Program-made: the position numbers and the translations under genes
The notes under the pieces: generated by a model
The model's input: only the letters and a program-made list of their open reading frames with translations
Told to the model about the DNA's origin: nothing
The model's database searches: none
Shown: in pieces, positions 9,311 to 18,122 of the stretch
How positions within the stretch are numbered: the stretch's first letter is position 1
How the letters are laid out: each line of letters starts with the position of its first letter
DNA from: Planctomycetales bacterium
GTDB lineage: Bacteria; Planctomycetota; Planctomycetia; Pirellulales; Pirellulaceae
Reading direction: 5' to 3'
Assembly: GCA_020427005.1 (NCBI GenBank)
Contig: JAGQOY010000039.1
Coordinates: forward strand, 1-41,421
Length of the DNA stretch: 41,421 nt

Positions 9311-10303
9311 ATGCTTGCACACTCATCAGATGCTCTAAGACGCTCACCCGAAATGCTAGCTTCTCAGGTGGCCGGCGTTAGTCCACAAATACCTTTGGCA
9401 GAAGAAAATCTACCGAAGTGGATGGGTAACACTCTTGTTAACCAACTAGCCGATGAAATTCAAAAGCTTGAAACTGGTGGCCAACGAGCGAAATGCACTC
9501 GAGTAACAAGTGCAGGTTGTCAAGCCTTGGATGCTTGCTTACCTGCAGGAGGCTATGCGCCTGGGCAATTCGTTGAATACGTTCGGTTGACACCAGCCTG
9601 TGGGGCTACATATTTGGCCTTTTTGGCCGCTGCTTCAGCCATACAGGGCAGTGGTGGGTATGTCGTGGTCGTGGATCCACAACAGCAGTTTTATCCACCT
9701 GCCATGCTTGGCCTGGGCATCCCCTTGGAAAAATTGATCATGGTCAGGCCTGAAAATCAAGCTGACATGCTATGGGCAATTGATCAAGCACTGCGTACGC
9801 GAGCTGTAGCTGCAGTGGTAGCGGATGTTGTTTCACTCGATGATAAAAGTGCTAGACGCATTCAATTAGCTGCAGAGCGAGGAGGTAGCCTAGCTTTATT
9901 GTTGAGAAACTCGAGCGCACGACGAGGACAGACTTGGGCCGATTTTCAGTGGTTGGTGCGTTCGGTAAGCCTTAAACACAGCATCACTCCCAATCTCCAG
10001 CCAGCCGCTTCACTCGCGACATGTTCACCGTCAACTCGTGTTTCTACAGATGTTGGGCACACTAGCAAATTTGAGGAAGCCTTTGACTTGGAAAAACCAG
10101 GCTTAGGGACATGGGCAAAACAATTTAATCGACGAATCGACTTGCAATTGACACGTGCACGAGGCGGACGCGCAGGCCATCATCTGTTGCTTGACATTCA
10201 AGTACATTCAGGCCAATTGCGATTAGTCACTGATGAAACAACCGTTCAGCGCAGACTACCGGCTAGAGTGAAAATGCGTGTTGAGCGGCGAGAACGGGCA
10301 TGA
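9311..10303 (+). CDS. imuA: ImuA, RecA-like mutasome protein
   Basis: About 330 residues with the ImuA layout: an N-terminal variable part, then a RecA/SulA-like fold starting at TSAGCQALDACLPAGGYAPGQFVEY. The stretch corresponding to a Walker A loop reads LTPACGATYLAF, lacking the GKT/S of true RecA, as is common in ImuA. VVVVDPQQQFYPPAMLGLGIPLEKLIMVRP and VVADVVSL follow, then GSLALLLRNSSARRGQTWADFQWLV. Family knowledge: ImuA, ImuB and the polymerase DnaE2 form a damage-induced translesion complex. The start is taken as ATG 9311, not the TTG three bases earlier, with TAGGGA about 8 bases upstream. The stop overlaps the imuB start by four bases (ATGA), showing translational coupling. No dnaE2 follows. 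Confidence 0.85.
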   Translation: MLAHSSDALRRSPEMLASQVAGVSPQIPLAEENLPKWMGNTLVNQLADEIQKLETGGQRAKCTRVTSAGCQALDACLPAGGYAPGQFVEYVRLTPACGATYLAFLAAASAIQGSGGYVVVVDPQQQFYPPAMLGLGIPLEKLIMVRPENQADMLWAIDQALRTRAVAAVVADVVSLDDKSARRIQLAAERGGSLALLLRNSSARRGQTWADFQWLVRSVSLKHSITPNLQPAASLATCSPSTRVSTDVGHTSKFEEAFDLEKPGLGTWAKQFNRRIDLQLTRARGGRAGHHLLLDIQVHSGQLRLVTDETTVQRRLPARVKMRVERRERA

Positions 10304-12006
10304 TCCGCCGCATACTTTGTATATGGCTTCCCAATTGGCCAATTCAGCGCCTTCAAGCACTTACCCCTGAACTTCAATCGCAACCATTGGTTTTGCAATC
10401 ACGGGATTCAAGGCGGGGGCAAATCGTTGCAGCCGCTAATCTATTAGCTAGGCAGCAAGGCATCCGACCTCAAATAAGATTGAGTGAAGCTACGGTTTTA
10501 CTTCCAAGCGTCGAGATACGAGAATACGATGCGCACGAAGATCTACTCCGATTACGAGAATTAGCCGAGGCCGCACAACGTTTTAGCCCTTTGGTCGGAT
10601 TAGAGCAGCTCGACAAAAAAATCTGGGCAGAGCGAACCCTGGCCACTCCACAAGCAATGCTACTAGACGTAACTGGCATAGCAAGGTTCTTTGGTGGCGA
10701 AGAAAATCTATTGCAAGCCATCTCAGATTGGTTAGCAAACCAACACTATTTTGGCTATATGGCGATTGCTAGTCAGATTGGCAGTGCCTGGGCGGCAGCT
10801 AACTATGCCACACGTCAAAAAAATGTAGTAAGCCTGAATCTGTCCTCCAAAAACGAAAATCAACCTTTACTGCCCGCATCACGCGGCATCATCCTTGAAA
10901 AAGCTGAGGAAGGGGCACTTCTCGATCAGCTACCAATTGCTTGCTTGCGATTAGAGCAAGAGACAACCGAAAAGCTGCAGCGATTGGGGATTCACCATGC
11001 CGGACAATTATCCCAATTGCCCCGATCCGGGCTAGCCACTCGCTTGGGAGAAGCAATGCTCGACCGTTGGGATCAAGCATATGGTCGAAAAAAGGAAGCC
11101 CTCATCGTACTGCAACCCAGTCCGGAATGGTCAAACGAGTTTGCTTTCGAATACCCAACCGAACAGTTGACCACGATTGAAGAAGTCATGCGCAGGCTAA
11201 TCACTCAGTTAACTAATAAGCTTAGGGCGCGTGGAGAAGGTGCCTTGCGGATGATCTGCCGTCTAGATCTAACGGAGGCTCTTCCCTTAGTCCTTCAAGT
11301 TGGGCTTTTTCGGCCCACGATTGATGCGCAGCATCTATGTAATTTACTCCTCTCGCAACTGGAGCAAGTTCTGCTGCGTTCACCACTGGCCGCTCCTGTG
11401 AGTCGGCTGTCGCTACAACTAACATTGACCACAGAATTAATCTGGCGACAGGCAGAACTGTTCGACGACGGCGAAATGCAGCGCGCATCGGAAATGGCGA
11501 TTCTAATTGACAACCTGAGCAGTCGACTTGGTAGGCAACGAGTCCTCAGTAGCCGAGTTATCTACGAAGCACAACCTGAGTTAGCCGTTTCGTTTCGCCC
11601 CTTAACTGGTCTGCGCAGCGATGGACAAGCTGAAAAATCCTATCGCAAGCTCAGTTCAAGATTGCCACGTAATCGTGCAGAACCGCATCGTGATGATCCA
11701 CTACGCCGACCATTGGTGCTGCTCTCTCCACCCTCTCCAATTCAAATGGAATTGCCAACCGGAACCGACATAAATAAGGCAACGATGAATGAATCACGCC
11801 CCATGTCTTCAGCTCGGTTTTTATTTGCGGGTTACTGGAGGCAAATCGCACATATGCATGGGCCAGAACGATTGGAAAGTGGTTGGTGGCGCGGTCCAAG
11901 CATGCGCAGAGATTACTATCGATTGGTCGGTGATGATGGAACCTGGTGGTGGGTTTTTCGAGACCTCAACAATAATCAATGGTTTATGCACGGTCTATTC
12001 GATTAG
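10300..12006 (+). CDS. imuB: ImuB, Y-family polymerase-like mutasome adaptor
   Basis: 568 residues starting at the ATG that overlaps imuA. The N-terminus RILCIWLPNWPIQRL is the typical ImuB replacement of the Y-family catalytic DxDxFF strand, so polymerase activity is not expected. The palm/finger-like segment follows (LLDVTGIARFFGGEENLL, about 127-144), then a helix-hairpin-helix region (LGIHHAGQLSQLPRSGLATRLG, about 227-248) and a little-finger-like domain. The C-terminus has the diagnostic HGPERLESGWW...RDYYRLVGDDGTWWWVFRD...WFMHGLFD. Family role: ImuB binds the beta clamp and recruits DnaE2 for error-prone bypass. The next gene is on the opposite strand 71 bp away, so any dnaE2 is elsewhere in the genome. 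Confidence 0.92.
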   Translation: MIRRILCIWLPNWPIQRLQALTPELQSQPLVLQSRDSRRGQIVAAANLLARQQGIRPQIRLSEATVLLPSVEIREYDAHEDLLRLRELAEAAQRFSPLVGLEQLDKKIWAERTLATPQAMLLDVTGIARFFGGEENLLQAISDWLANQHYFGYMAIASQIGSAWAAANYATRQKNVVSLNLSSKNENQPLLPASRGIILEKAEEGALLDQLPIACLRLEQETTEKLQRLGIHHAGQLSQLPRSGLATRLGEAMLDRWDQAYGRKKEALIVLQPSPEWSNEFAFEYPTEQLTTIEEVMRRLITQLTNKLRARGEGALRMICRLDLTEALPLVLQVGLFRPTIDAQHLCNLLLSQLEQVLLRSPLAAPVSRLSLQLTLTTELIWRQAELFDDGEMQRASEMAILIDNLSSRLGRQRVLSSRVIYEAQPELAVSFRPLTGLRSDGQAEKSYRKLSSRLPRNRAEPHRDDPLRRPLVLLSPPSPIQMELPTGTDINKATMNESRPMSSARFLFAGYWRQIAHMHGPERLESGWWRGPSMRRDYYRLVGDDGTWWWVFRDLNNNQWFMHGLFD

Positions 12007-12077
12007 AATCAAACGCTAAGCACCAAAAGTAAGTGTGAACAATTGGTACTGGGACTTCAAGTTACGGCCCACATTTC

Positions 12078-14147
12078 TTAGGCCAGCACAAGTTGCTTAC
12101 CTTGGTTCGTAATTAATTCTCTCGCATCCGGTAAATCCCAGTGTTCAAGTACACCAAAAAGCATGTGGCTCAAAGGCCATCGATAGTGCTCACTAAGAGC
12201 TATTTCATGCCAACTATCCAATCCCTTGAGAAGTGTAACTTTGGTAACAGCAGGGTGCTGTGTCGCAGCCAAAGTTGTTGGCAATGTCCCCCATCCCTGA
12301 CTAGCTAACTGGATTTCTTGATAGCCACAACTTTTCAACCAATCGAGAACACAAAGTACATCGAACGTTTTGCCACCCAAGTACGGACGATTCAGCATAT
12401 TCGCATATGCAGCATAAAAATAATCTGCTCCGTAATAGCTGTGCGGGTCTCGCTGCGATGTAGTACCCGGCAACGATTCACCGACACCACGCACATCTAC
12501 CGCCAAAAAGACGTCGCTGGGCGAAAGCTGCTCGATCCATTTCCTCAGCTCAGGTTGTTCACGAAGCTCCGCGTCGCTCGATCTTTCCGCTACCCAAACC
12601 AATGCCTTCGCCGATGGCCCAGTGGCCAAGGGGAGACGTGAGTACAAAGTCTCTTCGCCTAAGCAGGTGCAAACCGCTTGTATCTGGGCTTCAGATTCAA
12701 CTGCATAGTTTATCCAGAAAGGTTTGGGGTAACCTCGATCTCCACCGCTAGAACGCAGGATTCGTACTCGGGCGGTAGTTGATGCATCACGTGCTGGGAG
12801 CCGCAGTGTGCCCCTTATCAATGTCTGCAGATCTGACGGAGAACGAGAACTTTGCTTTCGCTGCTCAGCGTATGTCCTAGCCTTTTCACTTGTAAAATGA
12901 AAAACGGATTTAGCCCCCAAATCGACTCCAACTTGTCCATGGGGAGTGCACCACAAATCTTCGTCTTTTTCAATTATTAATGCTGGTTCACTTTGTTGTT
13001 GACTAGCGCCAGTTATAGAGTTGAAGAATCGATACATTGCCTCCCGGTTCTCTTGCGAATATCCGTGAGTTGTGGGACCGACGTGAAGCTGAATTTGGTC
13101 CTCAGCATCAAGCAGTCGATAAAGATGGCGGAGTCGTTCATATACTTCTTGAGCCCCCCGAACGTCAAAATAATCTCGTTCCTTGGCGAGGATAATAACC
13201 GGTTTGGGAGCCATGGCGGCCAAGTAGTCGTCATGATCGAGGCCATAAAAGAGACTCCGAGGAGGGCACTGCTCGTTATCCTGCGGCAACTCGTTTTCTA
13301 GATTGTGACGCCAAGTAGTGACAAAACATGCGGGGGCACCCATCGTCCATCGTTCTTCCAACCCAAGCAACCAAGTGGTCATTGTGCCACCGCCGGAGTT
13401 TCCGGTCACTCCAAGGTGATGTGAATCGATTTCTGGTCTCGTTTGAAGATAATCTAGGGCACGAATGCCGTCCCAGGCACGCCAGCTCCCCAGGAACTCT
13501 CCTACCAGTTCCATTTGGTTTCCGGCCATGTTGTGTTCTTCAGTGGAACCGCGATAAACCAGCTGAGAAGACTCATTCAAGTATTGAGCTCTTTCCCCCT
13601 GTCCTATTGGGTCGTAGATCAAACAAGCAGTACCTTGGCGCGCCAAGCCTTGAGCAAACGATTGATAAGCTTCAGCACATTTCCCGTTCGCTGAATGACC
13701 ACAGGTGCCTATGACGCCAGGCACCTTTACTCCTGCGTCGACTTTGGGTAGGTACAAATTGGCTGTTACAAAGAATTTGGGGCGGCTTTCAAACAAGATC
13801 TTTTCCACGGTGTAAAGATCCCGTTGAAGTACACCTTGAATTTGCGCATTTAAGGGACTTTTCTTCTTCGGTAATGGCGCAAACGATTTGGCAATTCGAT
13901 TTCGCACATCGCGAACAAAATCTTCGGCTTCCTGACGAGTTGATAAAGCCGACTTCTTCGAATTCCATCGACGCTCCCACACTCGTAATTGACTCACGTA
14001 GTGCTCTTGAACCATTCTAGGGAATCGATTGAATGGCAAAATGGAAGAATCACGTGATTGACCATGGGAATCTTGCCCAGTACCAAATGCAAAACATGCT
14101 CCGCATGCAAGCTGGGAGAGTTCGCGGCGGTTGATGAACCAATGCAT
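12078..14147 (-). CDS. Secreted alpha/beta hydrolase with two hydrolase-like domains (acetyl xylan esterase-related)
   Basis: 689 residues. The N-terminus resembles a signal or Tat-like leader (NRRELSQLACGACFAFG). The first domain (about 100-380) is an alpha/beta hydrolase: GVIGTCGHSANGK oxyanion strand, YDPIGQGERAQYL, the nucleophile elbow GNSGGG with S251, AKERDYFDVRGAQ and a late THGYSQENREAMYRF likely holding the acid and His. It is close to the planctomycete 'acetyl xylan esterase' hydrolases. The second half (about 480-680) has a repeat-like fold (VFLAVDVRGVGES, GADYFYAAYANML, DVLCVLDWL, IQLASQGWGTLP), but the elbow lacks a catalytic Ser in place (QGWG). It is probably a non-catalytic lid or binding domain. 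ATG 14147 has AGAGGT upstream. Likely substrate is an acylated polysaccharide, by inference. Confidence 0.8.
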   Translation of the reverse strand: MHWFINRRELSQLACGACFAFGTGQDSHGQSRDSSILPFNRFPRMVQEHYVSQLRVWERRWNSKKSALSTRQEAEDFVRDVRNRIAKSFAPLPKKKSPLNAQIQGVLQRDLYTVEKILFESRPKFFVTANLYLPKVDAGVKVPGVIGTCGHSANGKCAEAYQSFAQGLARQGTACLIYDPIGQGERAQYLNESSQLVYRGSTEEHNMAGNQMELVGEFLGSWRAWDGIRALDYLQTRPEIDSHHLGVTGNSGGGTMTTWLLGLEERWTMGAPACFVTTWRHNLENELPQDNEQCPPRSLFYGLDHDDYLAAMAPKPVIILAKERDYFDVRGAQEVYERLRHLYRLLDAEDQIQLHVGPTTHGYSQENREAMYRFFNSITGASQQQSEPALIIEKDEDLWCTPHGQVGVDLGAKSVFHFTSEKARTYAEQRKQSSRSPSDLQTLIRGTLRLPARDASTTARVRILRSSGGDRGYPKPFWINYAVESEAQIQAVCTCLGEETLYSRLPLATGPSAKALVWVAERSSDAELREQPELRKWIEQLSPSDVFLAVDVRGVGESLPGTTSQRDPHSYYGADYFYAAYANMLNRPYLGGKTFDVLCVLDWLKSCGYQEIQLASQGWGTLPTTLAATQHPAVTKVTLLKGLDSWHEIALSEHYRWPLSHMLFGVLEHWDLPDARELITNQGKQLVLA

Positions 14148-14689
14148 GGCGTGTACCTCTTAGGTTGTAATGGACTGATTCTCGGATCGCGTCGGAAAAT
14201 TGAATCAGGTACAGAGAATTGTTCATTAGGGCGCTGGGCAATCGGGGGTGTTGATTAAGGATTATACCGTAGGCGTCGAATCGGCAGACGCACGATGATA
14301 CGAGAGTCAAGGACACCTCGAACTTTACCATTCTAGAGACACCAATTCGGGGTAGTGGTGATGTTTGGGGCAGCCTGAAGCAGGCATACCTTGATCGTCA
14401 GGTAAAACCAAATTCTACCTCAGCCGATCGTCAAGTTTTTCCGACAACGTTTTCTAGAAGTTGTTTTGGTAGCAAATGGCGGAAATGGCTAGCATTGGAT
14501 TGGCGTGCGGACGTATGGGGTTATGATCAGCACGAGTCGATCCAACGGAAATATCGGGCGCCAACTTTGAATTCTGGCGTTAAGGTGCTAATGCCACGAT
14601 TCTGTTTGCCTGATATAACTTAGGGCGTTATTTGCTTACCGTGCTTTGCTATCAAAACCGACAGTAGCAACTGGATAAAGGAGTGCAAG
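14148..14689. other. Divergent intergenic region upstream of hydrolase and clpP genes
   Basis: 542 bp between divergent genes. The A/T-rich TGATATAACTTAGG near 14610-14625 could contain a -10 element for the clpP operon, but no convincing -35 accompanies it. Frames here have no recognisable domain. No CIRCE or other known heat-shock operator was recognised. Confidence 0.45.
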
Positions 14690-15328
14690 TTGAATTCTAG
14701 TAATCGATACGAACGAATTGATAATTCGTATGCGGCCGCCTCGTATCAGAGGCAGCGTCAGCTGACGCTAGGCGATTTGCTGCTAGAGAACCGCATTGTA
14801 TTTTTGCAGGGCGAGATTCATACCGGCAATGCAAATGAAGTCGTAATGAAATTGCTGTATTTGCAGAGTGAAAACCGCAAAAAGGACATACATTTTTATA
14901 TCAATAGTCCAGGTGGGGATGTCATTGCCACATTAGCAATTTACGACACGATGCAAATCTTAACTTGCCCAGTCGCCACCTATTGTGTTGGTCAGGCAGC
15001 TAGCGGGGCTGCGGTGTTGCTTGCCGGTGGAACTAAGGGCAAGCGCTATTGCCTACCACACAGCCGAGTGATGGTGCACCAGCCGGCTGGCGGTGTTTCC
15101 GGCCAAGTCTCGGATATTGAAATCCAAGCCAACGAGATTTTGCGTTACCGCACGCTGCTCAATGAAATCCTGTCGCAACACTGCGGAAAGTCGCCTGAAC
15201 AGATTGCTAAGGATTGTGATCGTGACTTCTTTATGACTGCAGAGGCCGCCAAAGAATACGGCTTAGTGGACGAAATGTTAACTAAGCCTGTGCCGGTAGC
15301 TGATGAAGGAACGAATGAAAGCAACTAG
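14690..15328 (+). CDS. clpP: ATP-dependent Clp protease proteolytic subunit, first copy
   Basis: 212-residue ClpP-type serine protease that would form the tetradecameric barrel working with ClpX/ClpA. The catalytic triad is present: S105 in GQAASGAAV, H130 in RVMVHQP, D179 in DRDFFM. The loop after the Ser reads S-G-A instead of the usual S-M-G, a departure seen in some secondary ClpP copies. The N-terminus is about 15 residues longer than E. coli mature ClpP and could be a propeptide. The start is a TTG at 14690, preceded by AAGGAG with 7-base spacing, which decides it. The second clpP begins 68 bp downstream on the same strand, so both are probably in one transcript and may build hetero-oligomers, as ClpP1P2 do in other bacteria. 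Confidence 0.93.
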   Translation: MNSSNRYERIDNSYAAASYQRQRQLTLGDLLLENRIVFLQGEIHTGNANEVVMKLLYLQSENRKKDIHFYINSPGGDVIATLAIYDTMQILTCPVATYCVGQAASGAAVLLAGGTKGKRYCLPHSRVMVHQPAGGVSGQVSDIEIQANEILRYRTLLNEILSQHCGKSPEQIAKDCDRDFFMTAEAAKEYGLVDEMLTKPVPVADEGTNESN

Positions 15329-15396
15329 CTAGAGTCTAGTGCGGCCGTTCCCCATAAATAACTTAGTTGCAATGAATCAGAAAAGAGCCCAAGAGC

Positions 15397-16005
15397 ATGC
15401 CATCTATACCTTACGTGATTGAAAAGAGCGGACGTGAAGAACGAGTCTACGACGTTTATAGTCGATTGCTCAAGGATCGAATTATTTTCCTCGGAACCCA
15501 GGTCAACGATGAAGTAGCCAATGCACTTGTTGCACAAATGCTCTTTCTTCAATCTGACGATCCCAAAGCTGATATAAGTTTATATATCAACTCTCCAGGC
15601 GGAAGTGTTAGCGCAGGGTTGGCAATCTACGACACAATGCAGTTTGTCTCCTGCGATGTAGCCACCTATTGCATCGGACAGGCCGCCTCGATGGGGGCTG
15701 TCCTGTTAGCCGCAGGAGCCAAAGGGAAGCGATTCGCGCTACCCAATGCCAGAATTATGATTCACCAACCGTTGGCGGGAATGCAAGGTACGGCAGAAGA
15801 GATTCTTATTCACGCCACTGAATTCAAGCGTATCAAACAAAAATTAAATGAGATCCTGCTTAAGCATACTGGCCAATCGTTGGAGCGAATTGACAAAGAT
15901 ACGGACCGAGATCGATTCATGTCCAGCCAAGAGGCTGTTGATTATGGTCTAATCGATCGAGTAGTTGAATCGATGCCCAGAGTCACAACGAAAAGCGATG
16001 AATAG
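15397..16005 (+). CDS. clpP: ATP-dependent Clp protease proteolytic subunit, second copy
   Basis: 202-residue canonical ClpP. It begins [33 protein letters not shown], as in housekeeping ClpP. The catalytic residues are S98 (GQAASMGA), H123 (RIMIHQP) and D172 (DRDRFM). The head-domain helix with [19 protein letters not shown] and the handle are intact. This copy is the more likely main protease and the upstream copy its partner. ATG 15397 has a weak AAGAG 5-10 bases upstream. Its stop is only 7 bp from the stop of the convergent kinase gene, leaving no room for a separate terminator. Confidence 0.95.
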   Translation: MPSIPYVIEKSGREERVYDVYSRLLKDRIIFLGTQVNDEVANALVAQMLFLQSDDPKADISLYINSPGGSVSAGLAIYDTMQFVSCDVATYCIGQAASMGAVLLAAGAKGKRFALPNARIMIHQPLAGMQGTAEEILIHATEFKRIKQKLNEILLKHTGQSLERIDKDTDRDRFMSSQEAVDYGLIDRVVESMPRVTTKSDE

Positions 16006-16012
16006 GCGTGCT

Positions 16013-17599
16013 CTATGACTTCTTGGAAGTCTTTTTGGTGGCAAGCACGACGTGACTTCCAAACAATCGATCATGAAGAGCCAAGCGTCTTGGGCCTAGT
16101 ACGGGTACTGTATCAATTAGAAGCAGGGTTTCGTCCACGGGACTTAAGATAGTTGCCAGCAAGTCTAGGCCAAGAGATTGCAGGACGAGAATGACGGAGT
16201 AAATCCAGACCGGAGAGTTCCTAAGCAGAACACGAAATAGTCGCCGACGCTGCGCTAGTGGCAAACCATGCTCATCCACTAGGCGCAGCTGAAACAAATA
16301 CCGCCCCAGTGTTCGCCAACCTCGAAATTCCATCCAGGTATAGATCGCAGGAACCAAGGGCGCGATTAACGCCAACGGGCCCAGCCGATCCAGCCAGGGC
16401 ATCACATAATCTGGTAGCAAATCGTACAAGATCTCGGCGGACGATAGTGTACCTACAACCAGCATGGGAAACATCATCATCCACTGGAATCCGTAGTCGA
16501 CAACTAGCGCCAGTGAGCGGGTCAAGAGTCCAGCTTGCGTGACACCGACTGGAGCCAAATCATCAAGTTCTTCGGATAGATCTTCATACGACGAAAAGCG
16601 TTCCGAAGGAGACTTGGACATTAGTCGTTGAAGCAATTGACGCCATCGTTCGGGAACCGACATTGGCCACTTTTCAGGGAATTCGACTTCAACCCCCTGC
16701 TGGCTTTCCAGCTGCTCTGCGAGTGTTGCCCCGGCCAGCTTGAAAGGACGGCGTCCAAATGTCAATTCGAATAGAGTGATGCCCAGAGAGTACATGTCAC
16801 TTTGTGCGCTGGGAAGCTCTCCTGAAACCAATTCAGGTGCCATATAAGTGAGAGTGCCGCTCAATCCCGATTCGGGCAATGTCGCTTCAGTCTTGGCCAA
16901 GCCAAAGTCGCTTAGTTTTACTCGACCGGTACCTGCTATTAATAGGTTACTTGGTTTGATATCTCCATGCACCAAACCTTGTGTGCTGGCATGTGCTAAC
17001 GCAGAACAGACCTGCTGCGCATAGCTTATCACCAAGCCATAGGGAACAGGTCCCTCGCGTAGAACCTGTTCCAAAGTAGGACCTGGCAACAACTCCATCG
17101 CAAAGAATGGCTCCTCTCCATAACGTCCAACATAGTAGATCGTCACAACTTGAGGATGGTTGAGCCTAGCCTGAGAAATGGCCTCATCCAGGAGGCGTGT
17201 AACTTCTTTGTGGGAACTTGAGCCTCCTTCATCAACGCTCCGCAACACCTTGACGGCTACATAACGCTGCAAGGACTCATCAAGTGCCCGGTAGACGACT
17301 CCCATGCCGCCTTGTCCCAGCTTTTCGACAAGGCGGAAGTGTCCAAGAATCTCCCCGGAACGATCAGGCGCAATAACGTGAAAAGAAGTACCCGAGTCAA
17401 TGTCTGAACAAAACGAAATTGTTTGGTTCACATCCAGACCGCGCAATGTTACCAAACGACCGCAGCTGCCACAGCTCGCCTCCCCCCCCAATGGCATGCG
17501 CACTTCTCCGCCGCACGAGCAACGGTACGCAACGACGCCTCGCCGAGGTGGTTCTGCATTGTTATCAAATGTCGCTTCCAAATTCTCATCCGAGAACAA
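16013..17599 (-). CDS. Membrane-anchored Ser/Thr kinase with N-terminal zinc ribbon and C-terminal RDD domain
   Basis: 528 residues in three parts. A zinc ribbon at about 27-46 (CxC...CxxC: C27, C29, C43, C46). A Hanks-type kinase at about 86-345 with glycine loop GQGGMG (95-100), catalytic lysine K117 in VAVK, HGDIKPSN at 211-218, DFG at 231-233 and a Y-M-A-P-E activation end. An RDD-type membrane domain from about 356 (R361, D368) has several hydrophobic helices. The catalytic loop has HGD in place of HRD, so it is a non-RD kinase probably not needing activation-loop phosphorylation. The RDD part replaces the usual single TM plus sensor. The frame starts at TTG 17599 without a strong ribosome site; an in-frame stop lies upstream, so the start is uncertain by a few residues. 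It converges on clpP. Confidence 0.9.
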   Translation of the reverse strand: MFSDENLEATFDNNAEPPRRGVVAYRCSCGGEVRMPLGGEASCGSCGRLVTLRGLDVNQTISFCSDIDSGTSFHVIAPDRSGEILGHFRLVEKLGQGGMGVVYRALDESLQRYVAVKVLRSVDEGGSSSHKEVTRLLDEAISQARLNHPQVVTIYYVGRYGEEPFFAMELLPGPTLEQVLREGPVPYGLVISYAQQVCSALAHASTQGLVHGDIKPSNLLIAGTGRVKLSDFGLAKTEATLPESGLSGTLTYMAPELVSGELPSAQSDMYSLGITLFELTFGRRPFKLAGATLAEQLESQQGVEVEFPEKWPMSVPERWRQLLQRLMSKSPSERFSSYEDLSEELDDLAPVGVTQAGLLTRSLALVVDYGFQWMMMFPMLVVGTLSSAEILYDLLPDYVMPWLDRLGPLALIAPLVPAIYTWMEFRGWRTLGRYLFQLRLVDEHGLPLAQRRRLFRVLLRNSPVWIYSVILVLQSLGLDLLATILSPVDETLLLIDTVPVLGPRRLALHDRLFGSHVVLATKKTSKKS

Positions 17600-18122
17600 G
17601 ATTAAACGATTGCCGAAAGTGGACTCTGGTGGAAACTATAACCGTAGCCGGGTAATTCTCTCAGACCCTGCGGCGACTGCGCTAAACGAATGGAAGATTC
17701 TCTTCCTGTTACGCTGTGTGTCACTAAGAATTGCATCTATATTTCTGAAAATTGTAAACTTCATCCTAAACAAGACTTTCTATTCACGCAAAACAACCTA
17801 AGGCATTTGTCGCAAAAGAGCCTAATCTTACGGATCCGCAATTTAATATCAGGAAACCAAAGGAGCCATTTTTGATTGATCCTACATTGAATTGGCAGGA
17901 TTGCCGGGCGGACCTCAAATGCAATTCTCATCAAGAATTGGTCCACAAGCCATTCTGAGGTTTTTTTGCTGAATAAGGAAAAAAAGTCGCAGTGGAGGCA
18001 TCTATGCCAATATCTGGCTGGACTAAGAATTGGTGAAACGAAACAATATGGCCACCAGGAAGTTTCGTTCGGAGCGATTTGGGCAAGTTTTCCCATGAAA
18101 CCAAAACATAAAGTGACTTTCA
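17600..18122. other. Divergent intergenic region upstream of kinase and desaturase
   Basis: 523 bp between divergent genes. One clear hairpin lies at 17922-17940 (CAATTCT-CATCA-AGAATTG), about 185 bp upstream of the desaturase start. It is followed 17 bases later by a T7 run, too far for a classical terminator. A long structured leader for the desaturase is possible but unproven. Short frames here show no domain. Confidence 0.45.

Noticed and set aside
9240..9311. LexA box before imuA
   Set aside because: No match to CTGT-N8-ACAG or to the Firmicute CGAAC-type site; CGAACTGCATGCGATG is only a partial resemblance.
17922..17965. Terminator upstream of the desaturase
   Set aside because: The hairpin is followed by T7 only 17 bases later, and no gene ends just before it on the plus strand.
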